A stretch of DNA of 64,000 nucleotides. Source: Paenibacillus tundrae. Its GTDB lineage: Bacteria > Bacillota > Bacilli > Paenibacillales > Paenibacillaceae. The notes below the pieces were generated by a model, which was given only the letters and a program-made list of their open reading frames with translations, was not told where the DNA came from and did not search any database. This document shows, in pieces, positions 27,819-36,976 of the stretch. The translations under genes and the position numbers were made by a program. Position 1 is the first letter of the stretch, and every line of letters begins with the position of its first letter. The stretch lies in NCBI RefSeq assembly GCF_036884255.1, contig NZ_CP145605.1:1922001-1986000 (forward strand), given 5' to 3'.

Positions 27819-28108
27819 ACAAAGATATGAGCCACTCAGATGGTCGGTGCAGAGAGAGGGAACTTTGGCTGAAATTTCCTCCGGATTCCACGTTTGGTTT
27901 ACCCCTTTGTAGTTGCGGTTTTGAAAGCGGAATGTAGAGAGCCACTGGAACGATCAAATGGAACTTAGCCGTGAGTAAGGATCTGCCGGGTCATGCCCGT
28001 TATCGTCATGCCAATGAGGGCTGTATATCCAGATCGGATAAGTCAGCTGAATTAGGGTGGAACCACGAGTATATTACACTCGTCCCTTTACCGGGACGGG
28101 TGTTTTTT
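27819..28108 (+). ncRNA. T-box leader of thrS with terminator
   Basis: The T-box core AGGGTGGAACCACG lies at 28054-28067, followed by the terminator ACACTCGTCCC..GGGACGGGTGT and T run at 28076-28106. The upstream 230 bases form stem I with a GGCTGAAA apical motif. Uncharged tRNA-Thr is known to bind such leaders and prevent termination. I could not fix the specifier codon by eye. Confidence 0.93.
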
Positions 28109-28199
28109 GCGTTTTTTTGCCTTCGTGCGAAAGATCGCAATAGATAATCAGTCCATTATTGAATGGACAAAGGTTACATTTACAGGAGGAATGAGACAA

Positions 28200-30137
28200 A
28201 TGGCAGTTAACATTAAACTCCCTGATGGTTCCGTACGTGAGTACGCTGAGGGAAGCACGATTGAAGATGTAGCGGCTTCGATTAGTAGTGGCCTACGCAA
28301 AAATGCTGTAGCAGGTAAATTGGATGGCATCGTGGTGGACTTGTCCACAACGCTTCATGAGGGTGCGCTGGTAGAGATCGTAACGTTGGATTCACCGGAA
28401 GGTCTGGAAGTGATGCGTCACAGTACTGCTCACTTGATGGCTCAAGCAGTGAAGCGTCTATACGGTAACAAAGAGGTTCATCTGGGTGTAGGTCCTGTTA
28501 TCGAAGATGGCTTCTATTATGATATGGATCTGGAACAACCACTCAATCCTGAAGATCTGCAGAAGATTGAGAAGGAAATGGAACGTATCGTTAATGAGAA
28601 TCTGCCGATTGTTCGTAAGGAAGTTAGCCGTGCTGATGCAATCAAAACGTTTGAAGAAGTGGGCGATCCTTACAAACTCGAATTGATTCGTGATCTACCA
28701 GAAGATAGTGTAATTACGATCTACGAGCAAGGTGAATTTTTCGACTTGTGCCGCGGACCACACGTACCATCAACAAGCAAAATTAAAGTGTTTAAGCTGA
28801 TGAATGTTGCTGGTGCATACTGGCGCGGAGACAGCAAAAACAAAATGTTGCAGCGGATCTACGGTACTGCGTTTGTGAAAAAAGCACAGTTGGATGAACA
28901 TCTGCACTTGCTTGAAGAAGCTCGTAAACGTGACCACCGCAAATTGGGTAAAGAGCTGGAAATGTTCACATTCTCACAATTGGTGGGACAAGGTCTGCCA
29001 ATCTGGTTGCCTAACGGTGCCAAATTGCGTCGTACATTAGAACGTTATATTGTAGACTTGGAAGAAAGCCTGGGATACCAGCACGTATACACACCTGTTC
29101 TTGGTAATGTGGAGTTGTACAAAACGTCTGGTCACTGGGAGCACTACCAAGAGGATATGTTCCCGAAAATGGTTATGGACAATGAGGAACTGGTTCTTCG
29201 TCCAATGAACTGTCCTCACCATATGATGGTGTACAAGTCCAGTATGCATAGCTACCGTGATCTTCCGATCCGGATTGCTGAGCTTGGCATGATGCACCGT
29301 TATGAAATGTCAGGAGCACTTACAGGGCTTCACCGTGTACGTGCGATGACATTGAATGACTCTCACATCTTTGCACGTCCAGACCAAATTAAAGAAGAGT
29401 TCGCTCGTGTAATCGAGTTGATTCAAACCGTTTATAAAGACTTTGGTATTCATGAATACCGCTTCCGTTTGTCATATCGTGATCCACAAGATACAGAGAA
29501 GTACTTCCAAAATGATGAAATGTGGGAAATGTCCCAACGTATGTTGCGTGAAGTTGTAGAAGAACTGGATCTGCCATTCTACGAGGCGGAAGGCGAAGCA
29601 GCATTCTATGGTCCGAAGCTGGATGTTCAGATCAAAACAGCACTGGGCAAAGAAGAAACGCTCTCTACCGTACAACTGGACTTCCTATTGCCAGAGCGCT
29701 TTGAGCTTGAATATGTTGGAGATGATGGACAGAAGCATCGTCCAGTCGTTATTCACCGCGGCGTAATCAGCACAATGGAGCGCTTCACAGCGTTCTTGCT
29801 CGAGAACTTTGCTGGAGCATTCCCGCTGTGGCTCTCTCCAGTACAAGCAAAAGTAATTCCGGTATCGGGCAATTTCGAAGATTATGCGCGTGAAGTTGAA
29901 GAGAAGCTGAAACGTGCGGGGATCTCGGCAGAAGCAGACTTGCGGAATGAGAAGTTAGGATACAAAATCCGTGAAGCTCAGCTTGAGAAACTTCCATACA
30001 TGTTTGTCGTTGGGGAAAATGAGCGTAATGCGGCTAGTGTCTCTGTGCGTAAGCGTGGAGAAGGCGATCTCGGCATGAAGCCACTTGACGAAATTATAGC
30101 TCAGCTTAAGGAAGAAATTACAACACGTCTCGTGTAA
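28200..30137 (+). CDS. thrS: Threonyl-tRNA synthetase
   Basis: A 645-aa class II synthetase. An N-terminal TGS domain ([15 protein letters not shown]) is followed by the editing domain with the [16 protein letters not shown] motif and a later C-R-G-P-H zinc/editing segment, then the catalytic core: [32 protein letters not shown] and motif 3 [19 protein letters not shown]. The anticodon domain ends the protein. ATG 28200 is nine bases after AGGAGGA. It is controlled by the T-box. Confidence 0.97.
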   Translation: MAVNIKLPDGSVREYAEGSTIEDVAASISSGLRKNAVAGKLDGIVVDLSTTLHEGALVEIVTLDSPEGLEVMRHSTAHLMAQAVKRLYGNKEVHLGVGPVIEDGFYYDMDLEQPLNPEDLQKIEKEMERIVNENLPIVRKEVSRADAIKTFEEVGDPYKLELIRDLPEDSVITIYEQGEFFDLCRGPHVPSTSKIKVFKLMNVAGAYWRGDSKNKMLQRIYGTAFVKKAQLDEHLHLLEEARKRDHRKLGKELEMFTFSQLVGQGLPIWLPNGAKLRRTLERYIVDLEESLGYQHVYTPVLGNVELYKTSGHWEHYQEDMFPKMVMDNEELVLRPMNCPHHMMVYKSSMHSYRDLPIRIAELGMMHRYEMSGALTGLHRVRAMTLNDSHIFARPDQIKEEFARVIELIQTVYKDFGIHEYRFRLSYRDPQDTEKYFQNDEMWEMSQRMLREVVEELDLPFYEAEGEAAFYGPKLDVQIKTALGKEETLSTVQLDFLLPERFELEYVGDDGQKHRPVVIHRGVISTMERFTAFLLENFAGAFPLWLSPVQAKVIPVSGNFEDYAREVEEKLKRAGISAEADLRNEKLGYKIREAQLEKLPYMFVVGENERNAASVSVRKRGEGDLGMKPLDEIIAQLKEEITTRLV

Positions 30138-30162
30138 TGTTCTAAAAAATATGCTTATCACC

Positions 30163-30203
30163 GTCTGGTACAGTGGATTCGTCTGCTGTGCCAGACTTTT
30201 TTT
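30163..30203 (+). terminator. Terminator after thrS
   Basis: Stem GTCTGGTACAG / CTGTGCCAGAC with TTTTTTT. Confidence 0.9.
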
Positions 30204-30270
30204 ATTTGCCAGATATCTGTATAACGTGTTTGCTTTTTGGAAAACCTTTGCAGTGAGGGGAGGTTTTATA

Positions 30271-31047
30271 ATGAAAAAGCAATTTATATTACAACAGAGC
30301 AGGTTAAGATTACTGATCTCATGGTGTGTGGTAGCCGCCGGATTAGTCGTAGGTATAAATCAGGCAGAGGCGTATACATTCGAAGAGGAAAATGAAGTGA
30401 GGCATGTTGAAAATCGTTACAGCAGTAGTCCAAATGTGGTAGAAGTAGAAAAGCAAGAAATTAGGTTGCCTGAGAAATATAGTGACCAAGCTCAGTTAAC
30501 TACAATGGTCTACATGGGTTTATTGTGGTCTCCACAGCCGATTGTCATCCCTAAACCTGTAGCTCCTGGCAAACAAGTTGTTCTGGATCCGTCCATGCCT
30601 GTATTGGCTCCTCGTTCAGAGCAAGTGCTTGGAACACAAAAGGTAACGGCAACGGGTTATACCGCTGGAATTGAGTCGACGGGAAAAGGACCTAAGCATC
30701 CTCAATATGGGATTACATATTCTGGTGTGAAGGTAAGGCGAGATAAGGAGACCGTCTCCACAATCGCTGCCGATCCCAAATTGTTTCCTTTAGGTTCTAT
30801 CCTTTATATTCCTGGTTATGGCTATGGGATCGTGGCAGATACGGGGTCAGCCATTAAGGGCAACAAAATTGATCTTTATTTCCCTACAACAAAGCAGGTA
30901 TACAAGGAGTGGGGTAAGAAGGATGTAGAAGTTCAGGTAATCAAGCAGGGCGGCGGAAAATGTACGGAACAAATGTTGGACGAGCTGTCGCAGGCAATCG
31001 ATGTGTATAAATCGGTACCTGATTCATGGCTCGATAAAGCGGTATGA
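30271..31047 (+). CDS. 3D-domain secreted protein, YuiC-like
   Basis: A 258-aa exported protein. The N-terminus ([27 protein letters not shown]) is a signal peptide or anchor. The C-terminal 3D domain has [25 protein letters not shown], and the Asp cluster in [19 protein letters not shown], which marks lytic-transglycosylase-like wall proteins (YabE/YuiC/MltA core). Residues 40-120 form a Pro/Val-rich linker. Start ATG 30271 follows GAGGGGAGG. It probably remodels the cell wall. Confidence 0.86.
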   Translation: MKKQFILQQSRLRLLISWCVVAAGLVVGINQAEAYTFEEENEVRHVENRYSSSPNVVEVEKQEIRLPEKYSDQAQLTTMVYMGLLWSPQPIVIPKPVAPGKQVVLDPSMPVLAPRSEQVLGTQKVTATGYTAGIESTGKGPKHPQYGITYSGVKVRRDKETVSTIAADPKLFPLGSILYIPGYGYGIVADTGSAIKGNKIDLYFPTTKQVYKEWGKKDVEVQVIKQGGGKCTEQMLDELSQAIDVYKSVPDSWLDKAV

Positions 31048-31161
31048 TTTTGGAAGTTCCGATCAATGAATAAGCGGGGGGCTCTCTTCACATAATACTC
31101 TCTGGGGACGAACCCCACGACTCAGCAATGAGACGTAAATATGAAGAGAGAGGTGATTGTT

Positions 31162-31347
31162 GTGGCTAAGAAATCCCAAGGTTACAAAACGCCAAACGAG
31201 AAGTACAATGCGGAGTTTGGTCAAGAGAACGTAGCGAGCAAAATTAAACAATCCGAGCAAAACAAAGTGAAGGATAATTTTCAAACACCTGATGAAAAAT
31301 ATAACGCTGAGTTCGGCGTAGAAAACACAGGCAAAACACAAAAGTAA
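31162..31347 (+). CDS. Small repeat protein, possible gamma-type SASP
   Basis: A 61-aa hydrophilic protein holding two copies of a repeat TP(N/D)EKYNAEFG(Q/V)EN, separated by a Gln/Lys/Ser-rich linker. Gamma-type small acid-soluble spore proteins carry similar EFG..E repeats in a Gln/Asn-rich background, so a spore amino-acid-storage role is plausible. It starts at GTG 31162 after GAGAGGTGAT. A terminator follows within 50 bp. The annotation as SASP is inference. Confidence 0.6.
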   Translation: MAKKSQGYKTPNEKYNAEFGQENVASKIKQSEQNKVKDNFQTPDEKYNAEFGVENTGKTQK

Positions 31348-31356
31348 GCTGCACAC

Positions 31357-31392
31357 AAACACCTTGGAGCATGTTCTCCAGGGTGTTTTATT
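31357..31392 (+). terminator. Terminator after the repeat protein
   Basis: Stem AACACCTTGGAG / CTCCAGGGTGTT with the T-rich tail TTTATT. Confidence 0.8.
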
Positions 31393-31556
31393 ATGTGTAT
31401 ATACTTCAAGTACATATTGGGAAACGACTTAAAAAAACCATAAATATCCTGTGGACTCGGTCTAGAGACTGAGATGACTTCCATCTGCCGCCGCTGTTAT
31501 CAGAGCCTCGTCTGAGGTACACTGGATACAGAATACAGACGAAGGAGACATGAGCG

Positions 31557-32600
31557 ATGAAACGATCTACGCGGGACCGCTGGTGGGTGGGCATACCCCT
31601 CATAGCTATTGGTGCAATGATCTTGTTCAGACAATTGGGATATGACATTGATATAGGGTACATTTTTAGAACCTATTGGCCGTTGTTTTTAATCTGGTGG
31701 GGAGCAAAAGGAATTTCCGAAATTCGGCGCAATGGGGGCTACGCCTTCATCGGTCCTGTTATCGTATTGTTGATCGGAGGTTACTTTCTTGCCCGCAATC
31801 TGGGATGGATTCATTATTCAATGGGAGAGTTTATCCGCTATTTGATTCCAGTGATGCTGATCGGCGGAGGATTGTTTGTACTGGTCGGGCCGCGGCGACG
31901 TGATCGAAAGCATCATGACAAAATGCAGTCACCTCCACCACCTGAACAGCCTTATCAGCCATTGTCACCAGAAGATCTAGAGATGCAGTCTACATTTGAT
32001 GAACAATTTGAGAAAACATTTGGCAAACCCAAGCAAGAACAGAAGCATGATCCATATGGTTCTCACCATACAGATCAAGAGCATTCAAATTCTTATGAGC
32101 ATCAACAATATAAAAAGCACAGCACGCAAGATTCATCTCACAAAAAATATGCGAAATTCGATTCGAGCAATCCATATGGTCAACACTCCAACGATTATGG
32201 GAACTACGACGGCTATGGCGATACGATTAATAAGTCTGCCTTCATTGGCGATCTGTACATGGGGCAAGAAGTATTTACACTGAAGCCAATGAACATCTCC
32301 GCATTTATCGGGGACACGGTGATTGATTTGACAAAAGCACAGATCCCGTATGGGGAGACCAAGATTGTGATCTCGAACTTTATAGGGGATGTCAAAGTAT
32401 TCGTGCCAGAGGATATGGATCTTGGTGTAACCGTGACAACCAATTCCTTCATTGGTGATATGTCATTGCTCAACCAGAAACGTGGTGGATTCATGAGCAG
32501 TGCTCAAGCTGAAACTGCACATTATCGTGAAGCAGGTAAAAAGGTACGAATCATTGTGAGCGTATTTATTGGTGATGTCAAAGTTAATAAGGTGGGTTAA
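31557..32600 (+). CDS. liaF: LiaF-like membrane regulator of cell envelope stress
   Basis: A 347-aa protein. Residues 1-110 hold about four hydrophobic segments (WWVGIPLIAIGAMILF, IYWPLFLIWWGAKG-like, IGPVIVLLIGGYFLARN, YLIPVMLIGGGLFVLVG). Residues 120-220 are a His/Gln/Tyr-rich low-complexity linker; residues 225-347 are the LiaF C-terminal beta-repeat with four FIGD-type units (SAFIGDLYMG, SAFIGDTVID, SNFIGDVKVF, NSFIGDMSLL). LiaF represses LiaS in Bacillus. Bacillus LiaF is about 240 aa, so this one is lengthened by the linker. It is followed closely by liaS. Confidence 0.9.
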   Translation: MKRSTRDRWWVGIPLIAIGAMILFRQLGYDIDIGYIFRTYWPLFLIWWGAKGISEIRRNGGYAFIGPVIVLLIGGYFLARNLGWIHYSMGEFIRYLIPVMLIGGGLFVLVGPRRRDRKHHDKMQSPPPPEQPYQPLSPEDLEMQSTFDEQFEKTFGKPKQEQKHDPYGSHHTDQEHSNSYEHQQYKKHSTQDSSHKKYAKFDSSNPYGQHSNDYGNYDGYGDTINKSAFIGDLYMGQEVFTLKPMNISAFIGDTVIDLTKAQIPYGETKIVISNFIGDVKVFVPEDMDLGVTVTTNSFIGDMSLLNQKRGGFMSSAQAETAHYREAGKKVRIIVSVFIGDVKVNKVG

Positions 32601-32603
32601 CAC

Positions 32604-33641
32604 ATGATTCGAACGATTCTCAAAGCGAATAAATGGGAACTGATGATGTATTTTGCACTAACCGGTCTAATTACACTTGGCGGCTTCTACTTATTATATG
32701 GAGAAGTGCTCTCCGGAGAGAGCCGTCAACGTGCTTGGACCTATGTTGGTGTAGTTGTGTTAGCCACCATTGTTACTGGATATATTGCCGCTCTGCGGCT
32801 ACAACGCAAAATTGATCTGTTAGACCTCAACATGCTGAAAGTATCTAAAGGTAATCTGACGGTTCGTATGCCTGAAGCAGACGATGCTTCATTTGGTCGG
32901 GTATACCAAGAATTCAATGTAATGATGGATTCTATTGAGAAAAAAATGAGGTTGCTTCAGCGCCTCGGTGAGCAGGAAGTGATTGAGAAGGAACAGGCTT
33001 CAGAGCGAGCCGTTATTGAAGAGCGCAAACGAATGGCAAGAGACCTGCATGATACAGTAAGTCAACAGTTATTCGCGATGCATATGTCGGCTTCATCACT
33101 GCCGCGTCTACTGGAGATGAATCCGGAACAGGGTCGTAATGTGCTGGATCAACTCATTCAGATGTCCCATATTGCACAGCGGCAGATGCGAGGGCTTATT
33201 GCACAGCTCCGACCAGTCGAGCTGGAGGGACGTGATCTATCTGCCGCACTGGATAGCTGGTTTCCTGATTATTGCAGGCAGAATGGCCTCAAGGGTGTGA
33301 AAGAGCTGGAACTGGATGGCGGAATTTCAGATGCCATTGAGCACCAGCTATTTCTTGTTATTCAGGAGGCTGTTGCGAATGTGGTGAAGCATGCCGAAGC
33401 AGGACTTGTTAGTTTGTCGATCCGAGAGAGTGAGCATCAGATAAGCATGAGCATTAGCGACGATGGGCAAGGTTTCTTGCAACAAGCCGACCGCCCGGGG
33501 TCTTATGGGTTATCCACGATGCGTGAGCGGGCTGAGAAGCTTGGAGGACAGGTACAGATCATATCGAAGCCGGGAGCGGGAACAACGGTACGGGTGTTCA
33601 TCCCGAAATTCCCGAATGAATCAGAGGGGGAGACCGAATGA
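32604..33641 (+). CDS. liaS: Sensor histidine kinase LiaS
   Basis: A 345-aa kinase with two N-terminal membrane segments separated by a very short outer loop (intramembrane-sensing type), a HAMP linker (residues 60-115), and a HisKA_3 domain with the phospho-His in RMARDLHDTVSQQL near residue 148. N-box EAVANVVKHAEA and G-boxes SDDGQGF and GSYGLSTMRERAEKLGG follow. It starts four bases after liaF and overlaps liaR by four bases. Confidence 0.95.
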   Translation: MIRTILKANKWELMMYFALTGLITLGGFYLLYGEVLSGESRQRAWTYVGVVVLATIVTGYIAALRLQRKIDLLDLNMLKVSKGNLTVRMPEADDASFGRVYQEFNVMMDSIEKKMRLLQRLGEQEVIEKEQASERAVIEERKRMARDLHDTVSQQLFAMHMSASSLPRLLEMNPEQGRNVLDQLIQMSHIAQRQMRGLIAQLRPVELEGRDLSAALDSWFPDYCRQNGLKGVKELELDGGISDAIEHQLFLVIQEAVANVVKHAEAGLVSLSIRESEHQISMSISDDGQGFLQQADRPGSYGLSTMRERAEKLGGQVQIISKPGAGTTVRVFIPKFPNESEGETE

Positions 33642-34300
33642 GCGGAAAAGTGAAGGTAATGATTGTGGATGATCATGATATGGTTCGCATGGGGTTGAAG
33701 ACGTATCTCATGTTGGAGCCGACATTTCATGTGATTGGAGAAGCAGGGAACGGGGAAGCGGCACTGCACCATTTGCGTAAGCTGGATGAGAATGAAATGC
33801 CTGATCTAATCTTGATGGATCTGATGATGCCCGTAATGAATGGTGCAGAAGCAACGGAGGCCATCATGAGCGAATTCCCGACTATGAAAATTGTAATGCT
33901 GACGAGTTTCCTTGAAGACGATCTGGTTGTACAGGCCATTGAAGCGGGTGCTGTAAGTTATGTGTTGAAAACTGTATCTGCTGAGGAGCTGATCTATGCT
34001 CTGCAAGGTGCTTACCGTGGAATGCCAGTCATGACAGGAGATGTGTCACAGGCGTTGACCCGTGGAATCAGACAGCGTACCGCTCGGGAAAGTGAGTCCG
34101 GTCTCACCGAACGAGAAAAAGAAGTGTTGCTGCTCATTGCAGAAGGTAAGACAAATAAGGACATCGGCGAAGAATTACATATTAGTATCAAAACCGTCAA
34201 AACACATGTCAGCAACCTATTGATGAAATGTGAGATGGATGATCGAACACAACTGGCAATCTATGCTCATCGACAAGGATGGGTGAAGACAAAGGATTAA
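33638..34300 (+). CDS. liaR: Response regulator LiaR
   Basis: A 220-aa NarL/FixJ regulator. Receiver acids DD at 11-12, phospho-Asp D61 (LILMDLMMP), Thr/Lys in MLTSF and VLKTVS; C-terminal LuxR HTH (GLTEREKEVLLLIAEGKTNKDIGEELHISIKTVKTH). It completes liaFSR, which responds to lipid II-binding antibiotics and membrane damage. In Bacillus its main target is liaIH, which is not in this window. Confidence 0.95.
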   Translation: MSGKVKVMIVDDHDMVRMGLKTYLMLEPTFHVIGEAGNGEAALHHLRKLDENEMPDLILMDLMMPVMNGAEATEAIMSEFPTMKIVMLTSFLEDDLVVQAIEAGAVSYVLKTVSAEELIYALQGAYRGMPVMTGDVSQALTRGIRQRTARESESGLTEREKEVLLLIAEGKTNKDIGEELHISIKTVKTHVSNLLMKCEMDDRTQLAIYAHRQGWVKTKD

Positions 34301-34331
34301 AATACTGGTCGGACGGAAAAAATGAACTTAT

Positions 34332-34366
34332 AGAGGTCGTTACTGAAAATCGTACTTTTTGAACAT
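34332..34366. repeat. Intergenic repeat, copy D (one end)
   Basis: AGAGGTCGTTACTGAAAATCG.. ending ..TTTTTGAACATG, the inverse of the left end of copy A (TGTTCAAAAAAGTTGGTTTTC). It lies between liaR and htrA. Confidence 0.55.
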
Positions 34367-34414
34367 GAACTTATTATGATAGGGTTTTATCTCCTTTTTA
34401 ATTGTTTTTAAGGT

Positions 34415-34453
34415 ACAGTTAAGGTTTAAAGTACAAAATAAGGACAGTTAAAG
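34415..34453. repeat. Direct repeat before htrA
   Basis: ACAGTTAAGG at 34415 and ACAGTTAAAG at 34444, 29 bp apart, about three turns. They sit 40-80 bp before htrA and could be a response-regulator site, for example of the two-component pair downstream. This is inference. Confidence 0.35.
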
Positions 34454-34492
34454 AATATCTCTTACGAAGAAGAGATTGGGAGGTAGAGAGGC

Positions 34493-36151
34493 ATGGACGA
34501 ACGTAATTATAGATCAAGCCGTCAAGATGAGGAAAATGAAACAAAGCAAACGGAGAACCGTAATTCTTCCGGGACGGACGATTCCTCATATTATTATTCT
34601 TATGGACCTTTTCAGTCCGTGAATCAGGAAGATACAGCAAGTCATCAAGGGGATATGAACCAGCGTGCAGAAGGTGACGTGCAGATTACAAGACCTGATC
34701 CTGTGAAGCCAGTACCTTCATATTACAGCCAAGGAGCTTCCGAAGACGCTAGTCGAGGTAAAGCAGGAAGCGGTGGTGGAAATGGTGGTAACGACGGTAA
34801 AGGTGGGAATTGGAACTATAACAATCGTCGCCCACGCTCGTCCATCAGATCCCTTATGTTCTCTTTCATTGCAGGGATGTTAGTTATTACTGTTCTAATG
34901 TACGTGGCGGACACAACGAACATGTTCACACCGCAAGCATCGATGACAAGTGCCCAAAGCGAGAGCGCAAGCAAAGAGTCTTCTACAAACACGGGTGGAG
35001 GCAACAATGTAACGGCATCGCTTTTGCCTACAGGTAAAACGGATGTGTCATCCGTTGTGACGAACACTAGCCCGGCTGTAGTCAAGATTGAGACATTGGC
35101 GAAGCAATCAACTCGTAGTGGTGGCTACCAAGGCGGTTCTACGATGAGTGACCCACTATACCAATATTTCTTCGGTAATGGTGGAACCAATGGCAACCAA
35201 GATCAACAACAACAGCAGCAACAGCAAAGCAGCAATCAACTTGTCCCACTGGGTATTGGTTCTGGATTTATTTTTGACAAAGAAGGCTATATCCTGACGA
35301 ACCAACACGTAGTCCAAGGTGCAGATGTTATTCAGGTAACTTTAGAGAACAATAGTAAGCCTTATGAAGCTAAACTGCTGGGAAGTAGCTTCGATCTTGA
35401 CCTAGCTGTACTGAAAATTGAGAAAAACAGTGGCGATGCTGATTTCCCTGTAGCTCCATTAGGTGATTCCAACAGCACACAGGTCGGTGAATGGCTTGTG
35501 GCGATTGGTAACCCTGAAGGATTCGAGCACACTGTTACTGCAGGTGTTCTGAGTGCGAAAGAACGTACGATTAGCATTCCAGACGAAGAAACAGGCAAAA
35601 CACGTGAATACAGTCACTTGTTGCAAACAGATGCGTCCATCAACCCTGGTAACTCCGGTGGCCCATTGCTCAACCTTAATGGTGAAGTAATCGGTATGAA
35701 CGTTGCCGTAAGTGCAGATGCGCAAGGTATTGGATTTGCTATTCCTTCGAGTGTAATTTCGGAAGCAGTGAAATACCTGAAAGAAAACAAAGAAGTTCCA
35801 AAAGAGCCAGTACCGTTCATCGGTGCATCTCTGATGGCACTCACACCTGAAGTTGCTAAACAAATGGGAACCGACATTACTGAAGGTTCTGTAGTAGCAA
35901 GCACGATCTATCAATCTCCGGCTTATCAAGCAGACCTGCGGGCATATGACATCATTACAGGTGCCAATGGTACGCCGTACAATACAAGCCAAGACTTGAT
36001 TGATTTCATCAAGAAACAGGAAATTGGTAGTGAAGTAACGTTGAACGTCGTTCGTGACGGTAAGAAAATGGATATCAAAATCAAGATTGGTAACAAAAAC
36101 GATTACGACACTTCACAAACTTCAAATGAGCAACAACAAACGCAACCATAA
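34493..36151 (+). CDS. htrA: HtrA/DegP-like membrane serine protease
   Basis: A 552-aa quality-control protease. Residues 1-115 are a charged, Ser/Gln-rich cytosolic region, then one membrane segment (SLMFSFIAGMLVITVLMYVA, about 116-136), a Gln tract (about ten Gln encoded by CAA/CAG repeats near residue 240), the trypsin-like domain with His ~271, Asp ~302 and Ser ~387 (NPGNSGGPLLN), and one PDZ domain near the C-terminus. Start ATG 34493 follows GGGAGG. The cytosolic region is longer than in typical HtrA. It lies between two two-component systems. Confidence 0.93.
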   Translation: MDERNYRSSRQDEENETKQTENRNSSGTDDSSYYYSYGPFQSVNQEDTASHQGDMNQRAEGDVQITRPDPVKPVPSYYSQGASEDASRGKAGSGGGNGGNDGKGGNWNYNNRRPRSSIRSLMFSFIAGMLVITVLMYVADTTNMFTPQASMTSAQSESASKESSTNTGGGNNVTASLLPTGKTDVSSVVTNTSPAVVKIETLAKQSTRSGGYQGGSTMSDPLYQYFFGNGGTNGNQDQQQQQQQQSSNQLVPLGIGSGFIFDKEGYILTNQHVVQGADVIQVTLENNSKPYEAKLLGSSFDLDLAVLKIEKNSGDADFPVAPLGDSNSTQVGEWLVAIGNPEGFEHTVTAGVLSAKERTISIPDEETGKTREYSHLLQTDASINPGNSGGPLLNLNGEVIGMNVAVSADAQGIGFAIPSSVISEAVKYLKENKEVPKEPVPFIGASLMALTPEVAKQMGTDITEGSVVASTIYQSPAYQADLRAYDIITGANGTPYNTSQDLIDFIKKQEIGSEVTLNVVRDGKKMDIKIKIGNKNDYDTSQTSNEQQQTQP

Positions 36152-36182
36152 TCGTTGAAGACGGATGTTGCAAAAGCAGATA

Positions 36183-36217
36183 AGCGGAAGGGTTTGAGGG
36201 CCCTTTCGCTTTTTTTG
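36183..36217 (+). terminator. Terminator after htrA
   Basis: Stem AGCGGAAGGG / CCCTTTCGCT with TTTTTTT. Confidence 0.88.
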
Positions 36218-36285
36218 CCTCAAGATGCAGATTGTGCTTCTGCCTGTTACAATAGGAATAAAATGTAGGATAAAGGAGAAAGACC

Positions 36286-36975
36286 ATGCGCTCAACTATT
36301 CTGATTGTTGATGATGATGAAAAAATCGTGTCCATGCTTCGTCGGGGGCTGGCATTTGAAGGTTATGAAGTACAGACGGCTTCCAATGGAGCTGAGGGTC
36401 TCAGTAAACTGATGGATAAGGAACCGGATATTGTCGTTCTGGATGTCATGATGCCCCAGATTGACGGATTCGAGGTATGCCGGAGATTACGAGAAGCAGG
36501 CAGTAAAGTGCCAGTTCTCATGTTAACGGCCAAAGACGAAGTACAGAGCAGGGTAACAGGGCTGGATACGGGAGCGGATGATTATTTGGTTAAACCATTT
36601 GCCCTTGAAGAGCTGCTTGCTCGTGTTCGTGCGCTGCTACGCCGTAAAGCGGACATTGTGGATAAACAGGACAACCGACTTGTATATGAGGACATCGTTC
36701 TCGATAATGATTCCCGTGAAGTGTTGCGTGATGGACAACGGCTAGAACTTACTGCCAAGGAGTTTGAGCTTCTGAATTTATTTATGCAAAATCCAAAAAG
36801 AGTGTTATCCCGTGATCTCATTATGGACAAAATCTGGGGCTATGATTACAGCGGAGAATCTAATGTTCTAGAAGTATATATCGCGATGTTAAGACAGAAA
36901 ACTGAAGAGTATGGAGGCAAACGCTTGATCCAGACAATTCGGGGAGCGGGTTATATCCTAAGAGGTGATTCCTGA
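36286..36975 (+). CDS. OmpR-family response regulator
   Basis: A 229-aa regulator: receiver with acids DDD at 9-11, phospho-Asp D53 (VVLDVMMP), Thr/Lys at MLTAK and LVKPF; C-terminal winged helix with ELTAKEFELLNLFMQNPKRVLSRDLIMDKIWGY. The nearest familiar names are CssR/MprA-type envelope stress regulators, and its position right after htrA favours control of htrA. RBS AAGGAG. The kinase starts two bases after its stop. Confidence 0.88.
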   Translation: MRSTILIVDDDEKIVSMLRRGLAFEGYEVQTASNGAEGLSKLMDKEPDIVVLDVMMPQIDGFEVCRRLREAGSKVPVLMLTAKDEVQSRVTGLDTGADDYLVKPFALEELLARVRALLRRKADIVDKQDNRLVYEDIVLDNDSREVLRDGQRLELTAKEFELLNLFMQNPKRVLSRDLIMDKIWGYDYSGESNVLEVYIAMLRQKTEEYGGKRLIQTIRGAGYILRGDS

Positions 36976-36976
36976 T

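Noticed and set aside
35203..35240. CAA/CAG repeat tract
   Set aside because: It is an in-frame glutamine tract of htrA, not a CRISPR or tandem repeat element.
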